A DNA stretch of 43,470 bases from Pseudomonadota bacterium (GCA_009922615.1 RFVF01000038.1:1-43470), one strand, 5' to 3'; shown: positions 29,668 through 39,043, numbered from the stretch's first letter. Numbers and translations are program-made. The notes: generated by a model not told the origin, from the sequence alone.

Positions 29668-31085
29668 CCGTGCCCAGTTCTAGTCTGCCATCAGCCGTCT
29701 CCCGCCGCGACTTCCTTGCGCGCTGCGGCATGGGCATGGGCACGGTGGGCCTCGCGGGCTTGCTGCCGTCGGTGGGCGCGGCGGAGTCGGCCAGTCCGCT
29801 CGCGCCGAAGGCTCCGCACTTTCCCGGGCGGGCCAAGCGCGTCATCCACTTCTTCCTCAACGGCGGGCCGTCGCACGTGGACACGTTCGACCCCAAGCCC
29901 GCGCTCGCCAAATACGCCGGCCAGCAGTTGCCGAGCGAAAACCTCCGCACCGAGCGCAAGACCGGCGCGGCGTTTCCCTCGCCCTTCAAGTTCCAGCCCT
30001 ACGGCCAGAGCGGCCTCGAAATCAGCGAGGTCTTCTCCCGCACCGCGCAGTTTGCCGACGACATCGCGGTGGTGCGCTCGATGTATGCGCAGGTGCCGAA
30101 TCACGAGCCGTCGCTCATGCTGATGAACTGCGGCGACTCCGTGCAGGCGCGGCCCAGCTTCGGCTCGTGGCTGCTCTACGGCCTCGGCTCGGAGAACCAA
30201 AACCTGCCTGGCTTCATTGCGATGAGTCCCGGCGGCTACCCCATCAAGGACACGCAGAATTGGCAGAATGGCTTCCTGCCCGGTGTGTATCAGGGGACGT
30301 TCATCGATCCGCAGCACACGCAGTTGGAGAAGCTCATCGAGAACATCCGCAGCCCACACGCGACCGCCGAGATGCAGCAGCGGCAACTGGGATTGCTCCG
30401 GCAGTTGAACGCCGAGCATCAGGCCGCGCGCGCGACCGACTCGCGGCTCGACGCCCGCATCCAGTCCTTTGAACTCGCCTTCCGCATGCAGATGGAGGCG
30501 AGCGACGCGTTTGACCTGAGCAAGGAACCGGAGCATCTCCGCGCGCTCTACGGCGAACACGTCCACGGGCGGCAGACGCTCATCGCACGACGGCTGTTGG
30601 AGCGAGGCGTGCGCTTCGTGCAGCTTTGGCATGGCGCGGGCCAGCCGTGGGACAATCACGACAACATCGAGGGCAACGTCCGCAAGCTCGCCGCGCAGAT
30701 TGACCAACCCATCGCCGCGCTCATCGCGGACCTCAAGCAGCGCGGGATGTTCGAGGACACGCTCATCCTCTGGGGCGGCGAGTTCGGCCGCACACCCACG
30801 GTGGAGCTGACCGACGCCGGCAAGTCCAAGCTCGGCCGCGACCACAACCACTACGGCTTCAGCGTGTGGGTGGCCGGCGGCGGAATCAAAGGCGGCACCG
30901 TCCACGGCGCAACAGACGAGTTCGGCTTCAAGGCCGTGCAAGACCGCACGTCCGTCCACGACCTCCACGCGACCATGCTCGACCGCCTCGGCTTCGACCA
31001 CGAGCGCCTCACCTATCGCTACGCCGGCCGGGATTTTAGGCTGACAGATGTGCATGGGCGGGTGATGCGGGACATCGTGGTTTAA
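29664..31085 (+). CDS. DUF1501 protein, Tat-exported (coupled to small membrane protein)
   Basis: The ATG at 29664 overlaps the previous stop. The 473 residues open with a twin-arginine motif (SRRDFLARCGMGMGTVG). Family blocks follow: [74 protein letters not shown] and [18 protein letters not shown]. The frame is open upstream to 29595, but that part overlaps the small gene and lacks family similarity. It has no DUF1549/DUF1553 partner directly attached; the nearest is at 32762 on the other strand. Of the four paralogues it looks most like the one at 35357. Confidence 0.93.
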   Translation: MTVPSSSLPSAVSRRDFLARCGMGMGTVGLAGLLPSVGAAESASPLAPKAPHFPGRAKRVIHFFLNGGPSHVDTFDPKPALAKYAGQQLPSENLRTERKTGAAFPSPFKFQPYGQSGLEISEVFSRTAQFADDIAVVRSMYAQVPNHEPSLMLMNCGDSVQARPSFGSWLLYGLGSENQNLPGFIAMSPGGYPIKDTQNWQNGFLPGVYQGTFIDPQHTQLEKLIENIRSPHATAEMQQRQLGLLRQLNAEHQAARATDSRLDARIQSFELAFRMQMEASDAFDLSKEPEHLRALYGEHVHGRQTLIARRLLERGVRFVQLWHGAGQPWDNHDNIEGNVRKLAAQIDQPIAALIADLKQRGMFEDTLILWGGEFGRTPTVELTDAGKSKLGRDHNHYGFSVWVAGGGIKGGTVHGATDEFGFKAVQDRTSVHDLHATMLDRLGFDHERLTYRYAGRDFRLTDVHGRVMRDIVV

Positions 31086-31100
31086 TCGACGCGACCTGCC

Positions 31101-31454
31101 ATGCAAGGCTGGTATTCCGTCCGCAGAGTCTTTCGGAGCGACCGCGCCGAGGACAGCCAATCACGCCGCAGTTTTGAGGAACGTGTGGTGCTCCTCCGCG
31201 CAGTCAGCTTCGAGGACGCTCTGGCCAAGGGCGAGGTCGAAGCCAAGCGCTACATTCCCGATTCGCCGCGCTATCACACGCTCGACCACTTGGCCGCCTA
31301 CTACATCCATAGTGATGAATCCTTGCGCGACGGCGACGAAGTGTGGTCCTGCGTTCGCGACTTGAACGTCACGGACGACCAGTTTCTTAAGAAGGTTTTC
31401 GAGGGTGAGATTGAGAGCCTTACGAATGTGACGCGAAGGAAACCTGACACCTGA
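31101..31454 (+). CDS. DUF4288 domain protein
   Basis: The 117-residue cytoplasmic protein begins WYSVRRVFRS and has FEERVVLLRAVSFEDALAKGEVEAKRY, the pattern of DUF4288, a small family of unknown function often found near toxin-immunity or other accessory genes. It starts 15 bases after the DUF1501 stop, so it may be co-transcribed. No membrane segment or signal is seen. Confidence 0.75.
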   Translation: MQGWYSVRRVFRSDRAEDSQSRRSFEERVVLLRAVSFEDALAKGEVEAKRYIPDSPRYHTLDHLAAYYIHSDESLRDGDEVWSCVRDLNVTDDQFLKKVFEGEIESLTNVTRRKPDT

Positions 31455-31514
31455 AGCCAACAACAATTCACAACACACTTGGACAGGCGCAGCCTGCCCA
31501 CTACGCTCCGCACC

Positions 31515-32666
31515 ATGAAACGCCTGCTACTGCTCGCACTTACTGCGCTTGCCCAGCCGCTCTGCGCTGCCGACTCCGACGGCTTCGTCTCCATATTCAA
31601 CGGCCGTGACCTCACCGGCTGGACGAACATCAACTGCGCGCCCGAGACCTGGACCGTGAAGGACGGCATGATTCATTGCACGGGCAAGCCCACCGGCGCA
31701 CTGCGCACCACGCGGCAATACGAGAACTTCATCCTCGAAGTCGAGTGGCGGCATCTCCAGCACGGCGGTAACTCGGGCGTCTTCATCTGGGGTTCGCCCA
31801 TCAGCGCGCCGGGCGTGCCGTTCCTGCGCGGCATCGAGGTGCAGGTGCTCGACCACGGCTACGCCACCGACTACGAGAAGAAGAATGGCAAGAAATCCGA
31901 CTGGTTCACCACGCACGGCGATGTCTTTCCCATCCACGGCGCGACGATGAAACCGCTCGGCAAGCACAACGGCATGAGGAGCTTCCCCAGCGGCGAATAC
32001 AGCAAGGGCACGAACGAGTGGAACCATTACCACATCGTCTGCAACAACGGCTCGCTTCGCCTCACCGTCAACGGACATGAAGTCTCCGGCGGCGACGATT
32101 GTAATTACCGCAAGGGCTACCTCGCGCTCGAGAGCGAAGGCGCACACATTGATTTCCGGAACATTCGCATCAAAGAGCTTCCCTCCAGCAACCCCGCGCC
32201 CGAACTCGTCGCCCCCACCGACCCCGGCTGGGCACCGCTCTACAATGGCGCGGACCTGCGTGGCTGGAAGAGCGCCGACGACGCGAAGACCCGCTGGCAG
32301 CCGAGCGATTGGCGGCTCGTCCTCAAGGATGGCCCTGACGCCACGAAGCAAACGCTTTGGACCGAGGCGGAGTTTGGCGACGTGGAGTTCCTCATGGACG
32401 TGCGCGCCGGCAAGAGCGCGACCGGCGACACCGCGCCGACGCTTCTGCTGCGCGGTCGCGACGGCAAGGGCACAGAGATCAAACTACCCGTAGAAACCGG
32501 CAAGGGCGGTCGCGTCCGCGTGCAGGTAAAGGGCGTCGAAGCGGTGGTCTTCCTCGGCGACAAGGAGACGGCCCGTGTGCCCCTGCCTGCGGGCAAAGGT
32601 GCGCTCGGCCTCAAGGACACGGGCGCAGGGATGGATTTTGGAAACATCCACGTGAGAAGGCTCTGA
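31515..32666 (+). CDS. Tandem DUF1080 (3-keto-disaccharide hydrolase-like) secreted protein
   Basis: A signal peptide (RLLLLALTALAQPLCA) is followed by two DUF1080 domains. The first, about residues 22-225, opens with DGFVSIFNGRDLTGW and carries WRHLQHGGNSGVFIWG, GIEVQVLDHGY, NHYHIVCNNGSLRLTVNG and IDFRNIRIKEL. The second, about 235-383, opens with PGWAPLYNGADLRGW and ends MDFGNIHVRRL, but is shorter and more divergent. DUF1080 has a concanavalin-like sandwich fold, and some members hydrolyse 3-keto-glycosides. The ATG at 31515 begins the signal peptide. The second copy is probably a binding module, since it lacks the Q-V-x-D-H stretch of the first. Confidence 0.87.
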   Translation: MKRLLLLALTALAQPLCAADSDGFVSIFNGRDLTGWTNINCAPETWTVKDGMIHCTGKPTGALRTTRQYENFILEVEWRHLQHGGNSGVFIWGSPISAPGVPFLRGIEVQVLDHGYATDYEKKNGKKSDWFTTHGDVFPIHGATMKPLGKHNGMRSFPSGEYSKGTNEWNHYHIVCNNGSLRLTVNGHEVSGGDDCNYRKGYLALESEGAHIDFRNIRIKELPSSNPAPELVAPTDPGWAPLYNGADLRGWKSADDAKTRWQPSDWRLVLKDGPDATKQTLWTEAEFGDVEFLMDVRAGKSATGDTAPTLLLRGRDGKGTEIKLPVETGKGGRVRVQVKGVEAVVFLGDKETARVPLPAGKGALGLKDTGAGMDFGNIHVRRL

Positions 32667-32761
32667 CCCGAAGGAAGTCTCAGTTCAGCCAGTTAAACGC
32701 GCTAGGCAGGCGATCAGCGCACCACGCTCGGGACCAGCCTGAGAAAAACCCTCGGAGCGGT

Positions 32762-35347
32762 TCAATTCACAAAGGTGAATTCGTTGGCGAGGATTAGCGC
32801 GTGGGCGTATTCGGCCCAGGCCGTCAGCGGTCGAGGAGTGAAACGTGGCGCAGCCTGAGGCACAGGGAACTTGCCTTTTGCGGCCGCGATTTTCACCGGT
32901 GCCGCCGCCACGGCGGGAGCAGGCATGGGCAAGCTCGTCGTTTTGCCCGATGCGGGCGCATCCCCGAAGAAGTCGAGGCCGAGCTGGATTTCCTGCTGCG
33001 TGGGCGGGCGCTGATAGAGCAGGTTGTAGAGATATTCCACGCGGCGCTCGTCGTCCTCCATCTTCTTGAACTCGGGCCGATCCACAATGCGCCGTGCCTG
33101 CTCGATGACAAGCGGGTTGTTCATCAGGAAGAGTGCCTGCTGCGGCACGGTGGTGGTGTAACGGCGGCCGTTGGGCATCTCGGGACCGGCGAAGTCGAAG
33201 TGATTCATCACCTCCGCGACGTGCGCGCGGTCCACGTAACCATAGACCGTGCGACGATTGCTGTAGGTGCCCATCGGTTTCAGCGACGCGCCCATCTTGC
33301 CGACCTTTTCCTTCCCGACGGCGGTGGGAGATTCGCCCAAGTTCACAGGGCGGCCCCCGACCGTGCGGTCCAGCGCACCAGCCATCGCAAGGATGGAATC
33401 GCGCAGCGGCTCGAACTCCAAGCGGCGCACGTTCTGCCGCCAGAGCAGGCGGTTGAACGGATCGATTTGCGCGAACCGCGGGTTGTCCGTGCTGGCCTGC
33501 TGATAGGTGTTCGAGAGAAGGATCAGCTTGTGCAATTTCTTCACGGACCAGCCGTTGTCCATGAAGTAAGTGCTGAGATACTCCAGTAACTCGGGGTGGC
33601 TCGGCGGTGTGCTCATGGTGCCGAAATCATCCGGCGTCAGCACGAAGCCTTCGCCGAAGTGATGTTGCCACACGCGGTTGACCATCACGCGCGAGGTGAG
33701 AGGGTTGCTCTTATTGCCGATGGCATAGGCCAGCTCCAGCCGCCCGCTGCCGTATTTGAAGGAGGGCGCGTTCGGTGAACGGAAAATCTCCAAGTAACGG
33801 CGCGGCACCAAGTCGCCTTTGTTATCCGGCTCGCCACGGATGAAGACCGGCGAATCGTGCGGCTTCTCGATGTCCTCGACGGCCATTGCACGAATCGGCG
33901 CGCCGGGATGGACGAGGTCGAGCCGATCCAGTTTGGCCTTGAGCGCGAGGTTTTCCTTTTGCAGTTCCTTCTTGTTGTTCTTGGCACCGCCCTTGGCCTT
34001 CAACTGCGCGGCAATGTCAGACTGCTCCTTCTCCAACGCCGCGCGTTCGCGGACGTATTCCTGATACTTCGTCTTGTCCTGCGTGCCAGTGATGACGGGC
34101 AGTTCACGCGGCACCTCGGTGCTCGCGAAGATGCCGTGCAAAGCGTAGTAGTCCTTCGTCGGAATCGGATCGAACATGTGGTCGTGACAGCGCGCGCAGG
34201 CAACGGTCACGCCATTGAACGCCTTGGTCGTCACGTCAATGCGATCGTTAATAATGTCATTCTTGTTCCCGTTGAAATGATCACCCACGGTGAGAAATCC
34301 CAACGCGGCCAGCGTCGTGCGGTCCTTGTTACCGGGAATACGATCCGCGGCGATCTGCTCGCGAACGAACACGTCATAGGGCTTGTCGTCGTTGAACGAC
34401 TTGATGACGTAGTCGCGGTAGGTCCAAGCAAACGGATACGCCGGAGTTTCAGCGCGCTTGGCAGGATCGCCGATGGTGTCCGAGTAACGCGCGACATCCA
34501 ACCAGTGCCGCCCCCAGCGCTCACCGTAGTGCGGCGAGGCCAGCAGCTTGTCCACGATTTTTGCATAGGCGTCCGCTGACTTGTCGTTCACGAACGCCTC
34601 GACTTCCTCGGGTGAGGGCGGAAGGCCAATGAGATCGAAATAGACACGGCGGATCAACACGCGGCGGTCAGCCGGCGCGCTGGGCTTGAGATTCTTCTCT
34701 TCCAGCTTGGCGAGGATGAAGTTGTCCACGGGATTAGCGACTGCAGAAGGATTCGCCACTTGCGGCGGCTCCATTTTCTTGATCGGCTGGAAGGCCCACC
34801 AAACTTTGCGTTCCGTGGCCGACGCATACTTGCCTTTCGCGTTGGCGGAGCGCGGATCGGGTGCGCCCATCTTCACCCAGTTCACAAAATCAGTGATCTG
34901 CTGGTCGGACAACTTCTCGCCCTTGGGCGGCATCTGGAGATTCGCGTCGGTGTAACGAATCGCCTTGATGAGCACGGATTTCTCCGGATTGCCGGGCACG
35001 ACACCGGGGCCGGAATCTCCGCCCTTGAGCGTGCCTTCGCGTGTGTCGAGCGCGAGGCCGCCCTTGACTTTGCCCTCGGCGGCGCTGTGGCACTTGAGGC
35101 ACTGCGCGTTGAGGATCGGGCGGATCTTATTCTCGAAGAACGCCGTCTGCTCGGCCGTGAGCGTGGGCGCGGCAGCCGCGGCCGTGGGTGCAGCGGGAGC
35201 CTTGGCTGTCGGCGGCGTCGGCGTCGGTGTGGCGGGCTTAGCCGCAGGAGCCGGCGCGGGCGTGGGTTTCTTTTTCTTGGCATCGGCTGCAGAGGCGACA
35301 CCGAGGATTAAGCCCGCCGCAGCGACGAGGAGGAATGCGCGTTTCAT
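32762..35347 (-). CDS. PSCyt1/DUF1549/DUF1553 protein
   Basis: The 861-residue protein has a signal peptide and a Lys/Ala/Pro-rich linker (about residues 24-62). PSCyt1 follows with C83-LK-C86-H87, then DUF1549 (RRVYFDLIGLPPSPEEVEAF, SPHYGERWGRHWLDVARYSD, CARCHDHMFDPI near residue 383) and DUF1553 (NPLTSRVMVNRVWQHHFGEG, PEMPNGRRYTTTVPQQALFLMNNPLV). It is the standard-length form, without the LamG insert seen at 20043. The two CxxCH motifs suggest c-type haem attachment in the periplasm. It lies nine bases downstream of the DUF1501 gene at 35357, with which it probably forms an operon. Confidence 0.93.
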   Translation of the reverse strand: MKRAFLLVAAAGLILGVASAADAKKKKPTPAPAPAAKPATPTPTPPTAKAPAAPTAAAAAPTLTAEQTAFFENKIRPILNAQCLKCHSAAEGKVKGGLALDTREGTLKGGDSGPGVVPGNPEKSVLIKAIRYTDANLQMPPKGEKLSDQQITDFVNWVKMGAPDPRSANAKGKYASATERKVWWAFQPIKKMEPPQVANPSAVANPVDNFILAKLEEKNLKPSAPADRRVLIRRVYFDLIGLPPSPEEVEAFVNDKSADAYAKIVDKLLASPHYGERWGRHWLDVARYSDTIGDPAKRAETPAYPFAWTYRDYVIKSFNDDKPYDVFVREQIAADRIPGNKDRTTLAALGFLTVGDHFNGNKNDIINDRIDVTTKAFNGVTVACARCHDHMFDPIPTKDYYALHGIFASTEVPRELPVITGTQDKTKYQEYVRERAALEKEQSDIAAQLKAKGGAKNNKKELQKENLALKAKLDRLDLVHPGAPIRAMAVEDIEKPHDSPVFIRGEPDNKGDLVPRRYLEIFRSPNAPSFKYGSGRLELAYAIGNKSNPLTSRVMVNRVWQHHFGEGFVLTPDDFGTMSTPPSHPELLEYLSTYFMDNGWSVKKLHKLILLSNTYQQASTDNPRFAQIDPFNRLLWRQNVRRLEFEPLRDSILAMAGALDRTVGGRPVNLGESPTAVGKEKVGKMGASLKPMGTYSNRRTVYGYVDRAHVAEVMNHFDFAGPEMPNGRRYTTTVPQQALFLMNNPLVIEQARRIVDRPEFKKMEDDERRVEYLYNLLYQRPPTQQEIQLGLDFFGDAPASGKTTSLPMPAPAVAAAPVKIAAAKGKFPVPQAAPRFTPRPLTAWAEYAHALILANEFTFVN

Positions 35348-35356
35348 GCTGGGTTG

Positions 35357-36775
35357 TTAAGCGATGATTTCCTTCACCACATGGCCGAAATTATCCGTGA
35401 GCCGGAAGTCGCGGCCATTGTAGCGATAGGTGAGCTTCTCGTGGTTGAAGCCCAACAGTGCGAGCAAGGTCGCGTGGTAATCATGGACGTGCACCTTGTT
35501 CGTCTCCGCCCGCGCGCCGAACTCATCCGTCGCGCCGTAAGTCGTGCCACCCTTTACCCCGCCACCCGCGAGCCAATGGGCAAACGCGCGGTTGTTGTGA
35601 TCGCGACCGGGATTGCCGTTGCCACCCTTGTCGTGCGTGGGCTTGCGCCCGAACTCCCCGCCCCAGATCACCAGCGTGCTGTCGAGCAATCCGCGTTGCT
35701 CAAGGTCCGAAAGCAGCGCCGCCGCCGGGCCATCGATCTCCGCCGCCTTGTTGCGCAGACGATCGTCCAGATCATTGTGATGGTCCCAACCGCTGGCCCA
35801 GACTTGCACGAACCGCACGCCGCGCTCGACAAGCCGCCGCGCGATCAGAAGCTGCTTTCCCTGCGCGCCGGTGCCGTAGTTCGCGCGGATGTTTTCCGGC
35901 TCCTTGCTCAGATCGAACGCATCCGTAGCCGCCATCTGCATCTTGTAGGCCATCTCGAACGCCTCGATACGCGCCTCGAGCTGTGCGTCCTTCTGCATAT
36001 TCTGGCTATGAATCGCGTTGAGCTGATGCACGAGATCGAGCTGCCGGCGCTGCTCCTTCTGCGTGAAGTAATTGTTGTGGATGTTCTCGATCATCTGCTC
36101 CACCGACTGCGCCTGCGTGTTGATGCTCGAGCCCTGGAATACGCCGGGAAGAAATGCCGACTGGTAGTTGTTCGCACCACCGGGCGGGCCACCGCCGGGC
36201 CGCAACGCAATGAAACCAGGCATATTCTGATTCTCACTGCCCAGCCCGTAAAGCGTCCACGCGCCAAGCGAAGGCTTTTGGATGCGCAACGAGCCCGTGT
36301 TCATAAACACCGTTGCCACCTCGTGCGACGGGATGTCCGTCCACAGCGATCGCACCACCGCCATCTTGTCGATGTGCTGCGCGAGTTTCGGAAAAACTTC
36401 ACAGACTTCCACGCCTGACTTGCCTTGCTTGGTGAACTTGAACGGCGAACCAAATGCCACGCCGTTTCCTCCGGGGATGCTCTTGCCATCGTATTTCGTC
36501 AGCATCGGCTTCGGATCCCATGTGTCGATGTGCGACGGCGCGCCCTGTGCGAAAATGTGGATTACGCGCTTGGCCTTCGCGGGGAAGTGCGGGATTTTGG
36601 GCGCAAGCGGATTCAAATCGTTCGCCCCCGCCGCCAGCGCGCGGCTGGTGAGCAGGCCGTCGCCAGCCATCGCGGCGAGCCCGACCGCTCCCATGCCCAT
36701 ACCGAAGCGACTGAGCCACTGGCGTCGTGTGAGAAAGAGCTCCGACAACTGAGCTTGATGTTCGTGCGGGTTCAT
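35357..36775 (-). CDS. DUF1501 protein, Tat-exported (upstream of PSCyt partner)
   Basis: The 472 residues include a twin-arginine signal (TRRQWLSRFGMGMGAVG, residues 17-33), then [88 protein letters not shown] and [21 protein letters not shown]. It is the first gene of a two-gene unit with the PSCyt protein. This is the reverse of the order at 20043-28103, where the PSCyt gene comes first. Function unknown. Confidence 0.93.
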   Translation of the reverse strand: MNPHEHQAQLSELFLTRRQWLSRFGMGMGAVGLAAMAGDGLLTSRALAAGANDLNPLAPKIPHFPAKAKRVIHIFAQGAPSHIDTWDPKPMLTKYDGKSIPGGNGVAFGSPFKFTKQGKSGVEVCEVFPKLAQHIDKMAVVRSLWTDIPSHEVATVFMNTGSLRIQKPSLGAWTLYGLGSENQNMPGFIALRPGGGPPGGANNYQSAFLPGVFQGSSINTQAQSVEQMIENIHNNYFTQKEQRRQLDLVHQLNAIHSQNMQKDAQLEARIEAFEMAYKMQMAATDAFDLSKEPENIRANYGTGAQGKQLLIARRLVERGVRFVQVWASGWDHHNDLDDRLRNKAAEIDGPAAALLSDLEQRGLLDSTLVIWGGEFGRKPTHDKGGNGNPGRDHNNRAFAHWLAGGGVKGGTTYGATDEFGARAETNKVHVHDYHATLLALLGFNHEKLTYRYNGRDFRLTDNFGHVVKEIIA

Positions 36776-36999
36776 AAGCAGTGCAGCAATTCTTGTCCAT
36801 TAGGACGCCAAAGCACGATTAAAGGTTTCGCTTCGCCTTGACCGAAGTCGAGTGAACAAAACCATTTTAAGTAGCGGAAAACTACGCAACGCCTTGACCA
36901 CTTCGCTGGCTCCGTTTATACAGCTCCGTCCGTTACGCCGCCTGCACTGGCGGTGGATTGGGGAATAGTGTTTGAGCTGATTGCTCAACTTGCACGGTT

Positions 37000-37092
37000 G
37001 GAGAGATGGCCGAGTGGCTGAAGGCGCTGGTTTGCTAAACCGGTATACGGTCAAAAGCCGTATCGGGGGTTCGAATCCCCCTCTCTCCGCCA
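37000..37092 (+). tRNA. tRNA-Ser(GCU) with encoded CCA
   Basis: The acceptor stem GGAGAGA (37000-37006) pairs with TCTCTCC (37082-37088), followed by G and an encoded CCA (37090-37092). The anticodon loop TTGCTAA puts anticodon GCT at 37034-37036. The long variable arm (TACGG-TCAAAAG-CCGTA) and the T-loop GTTCGAATCC are typical of serine tRNA. It borders the decayed island, and tRNA 3' ends are common integration sites for tyrosine recombinases. Confidence 0.96.
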
Positions 37093-37239
37093 CCCTCGGG
37101 CAGAGGTAACCGGCGATTTGGGACCTTTTGGGCGATAAGTGGCAATCTTATCGCCAGTTCGGGAGGGGTATGAGTGCTCGAACCTAAAGCTCCTCAGCAC
37201 GGAATACTTGAAACCATTGGTGTTTTTGAAGAATCGCGT

Positions 37240-37324
37240 GGGACAGTGTCCCGAAGTCGCAATAAACTGTCCCAAACCTGATGAGCTTTCCGTAATATTG
37301 TCCTACGGGACAGATACGGGACAG
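37240..37324. repeat. Clustered GGGACAG/CTGTCCC heptamers beside the integrase remnant
   Basis: GGGACAG occurs at 37240-37246 (running into TGTCCC, 37247-37252), 37307-37313 and 37318-37324, and the inverse CTGTCCC at 37267-37273. The last two direct copies are spaced 11 bases apart, about one helical turn. The cluster lies between tRNA-Ser and the integrase N-terminal remnant, where attachment-site arm sites or an integrase/excisionase operator would be expected. Confidence 0.5.
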
Positions 37325-37331
37325 TCCGCGT

Positions 37332-37735
37332 ATGAACCGCGTCTTCCGCACCTGTTGCTCCCGGCACCAATAAAGGGCAGTTCAAGGTCTTCAAGCAGGG
37401 CTGTATCACTATCCCCATCTATCGGACGACGAACCGCATTTACAGGAGGAACCCCGTCACAGGTCAGCGCGAGCGAAAGAGCGAGCGCCCACTGTTCACG
37501 CTTGCCTACTATCAGGGAAACCGCCGTGTGCGGCTCAAGTTCACGGCCCTCGCCGAAGCCGAGGCCAAGGTCAACGAAGTCCTCGTCAATCTCGCTAACG
37601 GCGACTCCGAAGCCCTAAAGCTCGCCGGGAACGACCGACTGGCCTACGTGGACGCATGCCAAGAACTCCGCCGCTGGAAGAATGGTATCCAACACCACAC
37701 CGCCATTGCCGATTACATCGCTGCCGCCAAGCGCC
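37332..37735 (+). pseudogene. N-terminal part of a tyrosine integrase (truncated)
   Basis: In one frame the region reads FKVFKQGCITIPIYRTTNR, RPLFTLAYYQGNRRVRLKF, ANGDSEALKLAGNDRLAY and AIADYIAAAKRLP. This is the arm-type N-terminal domain of the integrases common in Verrucomicrobia. A stop at 37333-37335 precedes the frame, so the original start (perhaps ATG 37332) is shifted. The reading ends where the sequence switches to hsdR, at the shared codons CTGCCG. The missing core and catalytic domains match the fragment at 42407-43291. An internal start could give a 75-residue peptide, unlikely to be active. Confidence 0.78.
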
Positions 37736-37925
37736 TGCCGCTGGTGGTCATCTAGTTGAAGAAGCCCGGCGTGCTCGCGCGCACGGCGTTCGACGAGAAC
37801 CTGTCGCACTACAGAGGGAAATTCCGCAGCTCTTTTTCTTTTAGTTCAACGCGCTGCACATCGCCTCCGCCGGCACGAACAGCCGGCGTCGGCTTGCTCA
37901 CGGCGGATTGGGAGGTGCTAGCGCA
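37735..37925 (+). pseudogene. hsdR: Internal fragment of type I restriction endonuclease subunit R
   Basis: The sequence reads LPLVVI-stop-LKKPGVLARTAFDENLSHYRG, then, one frame over, EIPQLFFF-stop-FNALHIASAGTNSR and TADWE. This is the conserved HsdR stretch containing the nuclease-domain E/Q-x-K motif (here a stop replaces Glu in VIELKKPG). Two stops and frameshifts make it a pseudogene of about 62 codons. Its beginning continues directly from the end of the other hsdR piece at 41662-42085, which lies 4 kb to the right. Confidence 0.8.
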
Positions 37926-37972
37926 CGGGCAACTTGTTTCGCAAATGTCCATAATCCGGCTACACTGGGACG

Positions 37973-38563
37973 GTGAAGAAAATGTGGATTGCGATTTCCA
38001 TTCTCGCGGTGGCAGCGGCGCTGTTTCTCGCGGGTTGTCAGGCCACGCGCGCGGGTTACGAGTCCGCGCCTTACAAAGTCGTGCGGTCGAACGGGAAGTT
38101 CGAGCTGCGGGACTATCCGGCGCTGACGGTGGTGGAGACGCCAATGGCCAGCCCGAGCGGCAGCGACGGGAGTTTCATGCGGTTGTTCAGATTCATCACC
38201 GGCGCGAACGAGGGGAAGCAAAAGATTGCCATGACCACGCCGGTCTTCATGTCCGGCAGTGCCACCAACCTGACGATAGTGTTTGTGCTGCCGGCGCAGT
38301 TTAAGACGGCCAGCGTGCCCAAGCCGACGGATGGCGCGTTGACGGTGCGCGAGCTGCCGCCGGGCCGGTTCGCCGTGCTGCGCTTCAGCGGTGGCCGTAA
38401 CGCGAAGAACGAGACGGAAACACTGGCGAAGCTCAAGGCATGGATGGAAGCGGAGAAGCTGGGCGTGCTCTCGCCCCCGGTTTATGGCTACTTCGACCCG
38501 CCGTGGACGCCGGCCTTTCTGCGCCGCAACGAGGTCATGGTGCGGACGAAGCCGGGGGAATGA
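37973..38563 (+). CDS. SOUL family haem-binding lipoprotein
   Basis: The 196-residue protein begins with a lipoprotein signal whose lipobox is LAGC (Cys22). SOUL-family marks follow: YESAPYKVVRSNGKFELRDY, FMRLFRFITGANEGKQKIAMTTPV, and a C-terminal YFDPPWTPAFLRRNEVMV. SOUL proteins bind haem or other tetrapyrroles, and bacterial lipoprotein members are poorly understood. The GTG at 37973 is used; an ATG lies three codons later. It precedes the SRPBCC-UvsE operon by 15 bases and may be part of it. It sits inside the split integrase/hsdR region but is intact. Confidence 0.88.
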   Translation: MKKMWIAISILAVAAALFLAGCQATRAGYESAPYKVVRSNGKFELRDYPALTVVETPMASPSGSDGSFMRLFRFITGANEGKQKIAMTTPVFMSGSATNLTIVFVLPAQFKTASVPKPTDGALTVRELPPGRFAVLRFSGGRNAKNETETLAKLKAWMEAEKLGVLSPPVYGYFDPPWTPAFLRRNEVMVRTKPGE

Positions 38564-38578
38564 GGGACGGGAAAACGA

Positions 38579-39043
38579 ATGCGCATCCACGAATTTCAAT
38601 CTGAACTCTGGCTTCCGCTCCCGCCGGAGCAGTTGTTCACGTTCTTCGCCGATGCGGTGAACCTCGATGCCATCACGCCGCCGTGGCTGAACTTTCACAT
38701 CATCACGCCGCCGCCCATCGCGATGCGCGAAGGGGTGCTGATTGACTACCGGCTGCGCGTGCATGGCATCCCGCTGCGCTGGCGCACGCGCATCAACGCC
38801 TGGCAGCCGCCGCATCGCTTCGTGGACGAGCAGATTCGGGGGCCTTACCACCAGTGGATTCACGAGCACACGTTCGAGGCGCGCGACGGCGGCACGCTGA
38901 CCCGTGATGCGGTGCGCTATGCCGTGCCGTTCGATTTCATTGCGCACCGCTGGCTCGTGCGCCCGGACGTGGAGAAGATTTTCCGATATCGAGCGGAGGC
39001 ATTGCAGCAGCGTTTCGGCAATGGACGGAGGGACTGCGCTTGA
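38579..39043 (+). CDS. SRPBCC (START-like) family protein
   Basis: The 154-residue protein shows the pattern of polyketide-cyclase/START-like proteins: FQSELWLPLPPEQLFTFFADAVNLDAITPPWL, a central hydrophobic ligand-pocket strand pattern, and DAVRYAVPFDFIAH. Members with the N-L-x-x-I-T-P-P-W start are often encoded beside photolyase or UvsE genes and NAD-dependent epimerases. The stop overlaps the TTG start of uvsE by four bases, so coupling is likely. The ligand is unknown. Confidence 0.85.
   Translation: MRIHEFQSELWLPLPPEQLFTFFADAVNLDAITPPWLNFHIITPPPIAMREGVLIDYRLRVHGIPLRWRTRINAWQPPHRFVDEQIRGPYHQWIHEHTFEARDGGTLTRDAVRYAVPFDFIAHRWLVRPDVEKIFRYRAEALQQRFGNGRRDCA

Noticed and set aside
37139..37618. 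159-codon frame beside tRNA-Ser
   Set aside because: It runs through the heptamer repeats and out of frame with the integrase text. The Ser/Pro-rich translation resembles no family.
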